Assembly (NCBI RefSeq): GCF_900107415.1 | Contig: NZ_FNPX01000001.1 | Location: forward strand, 1 to 64,000 | Reading direction: 5' to 3' | Source: Jannaschia faecimaris | Lineage (GTDB): Bacteria; Pseudomonadota; Alphaproteobacteria; Rhodobacterales; Rhodobacteraceae | Length of the DNA stretch: 64,000 bases | The notes under the pieces: model-generated | Databases searched by the model: none | The model's input: the letters and a program-made list of their open reading frames with translations, nothing else | What the model was told of the DNA's origin: nothing | Shown here: positions 63,061-64,000 of the stretch, in pieces | How positions within the stretch are numbered: position 1 is the stretch's first letter | How the letters are laid out: each line of letters starts with the position of its first letter | Position numbers and translations under genes: made by a program

Positions 63061-64000
63061 ATGGGCTACAAGGTCGTCGTCTGCGGCGCCACGGGCAACG
63101 TGGGTCGTGAAATGCTGAACATTCTGGCCGAGCGCCAGTTCCCCGTCGATGAAATCACGGCGCTCGCGTCGCGTCGGTCGCTGGGAACGGACGTCAGCTT
63201 CGGCGACAAGACCTTGAAAACAAAAGACCTGGAGACATTCGATTTCACCGGCTGGGACATCGCATTCTTCGCCATCGGGTCAGATGCCACCAAGAAATAT
63301 GCGCCCATCGCCGCCAAGGCGGGTTGCATCGTGATCGATAACTCCTCGCTCTATCGCTACGACGCGGATGTGCCGCTGGTCGTGCCGGAGGTGAACCCCG
63401 AAGCCGTGGACGGCTACGCCAAAAAGAACATCATCGCGAATCCCAACTGCTCCACCGCGCAGATGGTTGTGGCGCTTAAGCCTCTGCATGACCGCGCGCG
63501 CATCAAGCGGGTCGTGGTCAGCACATACCAATCCGTGTCGGGCACCGGCAAGGAGGCCATCGACGAGCTCTGGGATCAGACCAAGGGCATGTACGTCCCC
63601 GGTCAGGAGCGGGAGCCGAAGGTCTACACCAAGCAGATCGCATTCAACGTGATCCCGCACATCGATGTCTTCATGGACTCGGGTGAGACCAAGGAAGAAT
63701 GGAAGATGGTCGCCGAGACCAAGAAGATCGTGGATCCCATGATCAAGGTCACCGCGACCTGCGTGCGCGTTCCGGTGTTCGTCGGCCATTCGGAAGCGAT
63801 CAACATCGAGTTCGAGGATTTCCTGGACGAGGACGAGGCGCGCGATATCCTGCGCCAGGCCCCCGGCGTTCTGGTCGTCGACAAGCGCGAGGACGGCGGC
63901 TACGTCACGCCGGTCGAATGCGTTGGCGACTTCGCCACCTTCGTCAGCCGTATCCGGCAGGACAGCACGATCGACAACGGCCTGAACATCTGGGTTGTCA
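63061..64000 (+). CDS. asd: Aspartate-semialdehyde dehydrogenase, 5' part
   Basis: The reading frame runs off the right edge after 313 of about 340 codons. It catalyses the NADPH-dependent reduction of aspartyl phosphate to the semialdehyde, the shared step to lysine/DAP, threonine and methionine. The NADP motif VVCGATGNVGREMLNILAER, the active-site cysteine in IANPNCSTAQMVVALKPLHD and VVSTYQSVSGTGKEAIDEL are all present, and the substrate-binding arginine and histidine appear in the later half (VRVPVFVGHSEAINIEF). GGAGG lies five bases before the ATG at 63061; a second ATG directly before it is too close. Confidence 0.97.
   Translation, partial: MGYKVVVCGATGNVGREMLNILAERQFPVDEITALASRRSLGTDVSFGDKTLKTKDLETFDFTGWDIAFFAIGSDATKKYAPIAAKAGCIVIDNSSLYRYDADVPLVVPEVNPEAVDGYAKKNIIANPNCSTAQMVVALKPLHDRARIKRVVVSTYQSVSGTGKEAIDELWDQTKGMYVPGQEREPKVYTKQIAFNVIPHIDVFMDSGETKEEWKMVAETKKIVDPMIKVTATCVRVPVFVGHSEAINIEFEDFLDEDEARDILRQAPGVLVVDKREDGGYVTPVECVGDFATFVSRIRQDSTIDNGLNIWVV

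Noticed and set aside
1-64000. tRNA, rRNA, prophage or insertion sequence
   Set aside because: No tRNA-like cloverleaf with CCA-proximal stem, rRNA segment, transposase, integrase or phage structural gene was recognised on either strand.

Overview
The window reads as chromosomal DNA of a marine alphaproteobacterium of the Rhodobacteraceae (Roseobacter group). The basis is high GC content, a RegB/RegA redox two-component pair, a DivL-like PAS protein with a perfect CtrA-type motif in front of it, a linked addB-addA cluster, an AmgK/MurU muropeptide recycling pair, TRAP-type uptake, and many 4-base ATGA/GTGA gene overlaps. No rRNA, tRNA, CRISPR array, insertion sequence or complete prophage was found. 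Both edges are open: the right edge cuts asd, and the first 336 bases hold no supportable gene.

Layout. 0.3-8.6 kb: repair and stress genes on the minus strand (msrP-msrQ, an FMN glutamate-synthase-like enzyme, clpB with a sigma-32-type promoter, a DUF2853 protein, a frameshifted PRC-barrel gene), then an 800-base gene-free stretch. 8.6-13.9 kb: ahcY, then a 993-residue secreted beta-helix/PKD/LamG-like/RTX protein in visibly AT-richer DNA, and a 0.7-kb gap. 13.9-28.5 kb: an HD hydrolase, an acetyltransferase and a DUF2177 membrane protein; divergent regA and regB; the DivL-like protein; then the tightly packed tsaE-amgK-murU-addB-addA run followed by trxA. 28.5-31.1 kb: a PhnA/YjdM protein, a SpoIIAA-like protein and glnK-amtB. 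31.4-40.4 kb: a class A penicillin-binding protein, a type I secretion ATPase and adaptor, RidA, a glycerophosphodiesterase, a FemAB/GNAT-like protein, a pterin dehydratase and an MscS channel.

40.4-43.0 kb: arginase and ornithine cyclodeaminase (arginine to ornithine to proline) divergent from an Lrp/AsnC regulator, with a 9-bp inverted repeat between them. 43.0-49.5 kb: a peroxiredoxin, an FAD reductase, rsmD, an unaccompanied TRAP binding protein, recQ and yaaA. 49.5-52.6 kb: dapE and dapD (diaminopimelate synthesis) among small genes. 52.8-57.5 kb: a LOG-family protein, then a minus-strand run of MFS transporter, mepA and phytase-esterase-like protein, and a thioesterase. 57.6-64 kb: YggT, a 42-codon small gene candidate, a class IV aminotransferase with a sulfotransferase-like partner, an ABC exporter whose N-terminus seems to need a CTG start, an MFS transporter and the 5' part of asd.

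Most of the window is ordinary core genome. The points most worth a second look are the CtrA-type motifs before the DivL-like gene and the RTX gene, the RTX protein itself with a type I exporter 20 kb away, the frameshifted PRC-barrel gene, the non-canonical ABC exporter start, and a family of intergenic elements at convergent gene ends. I did not find a clearly new multi-gene system.
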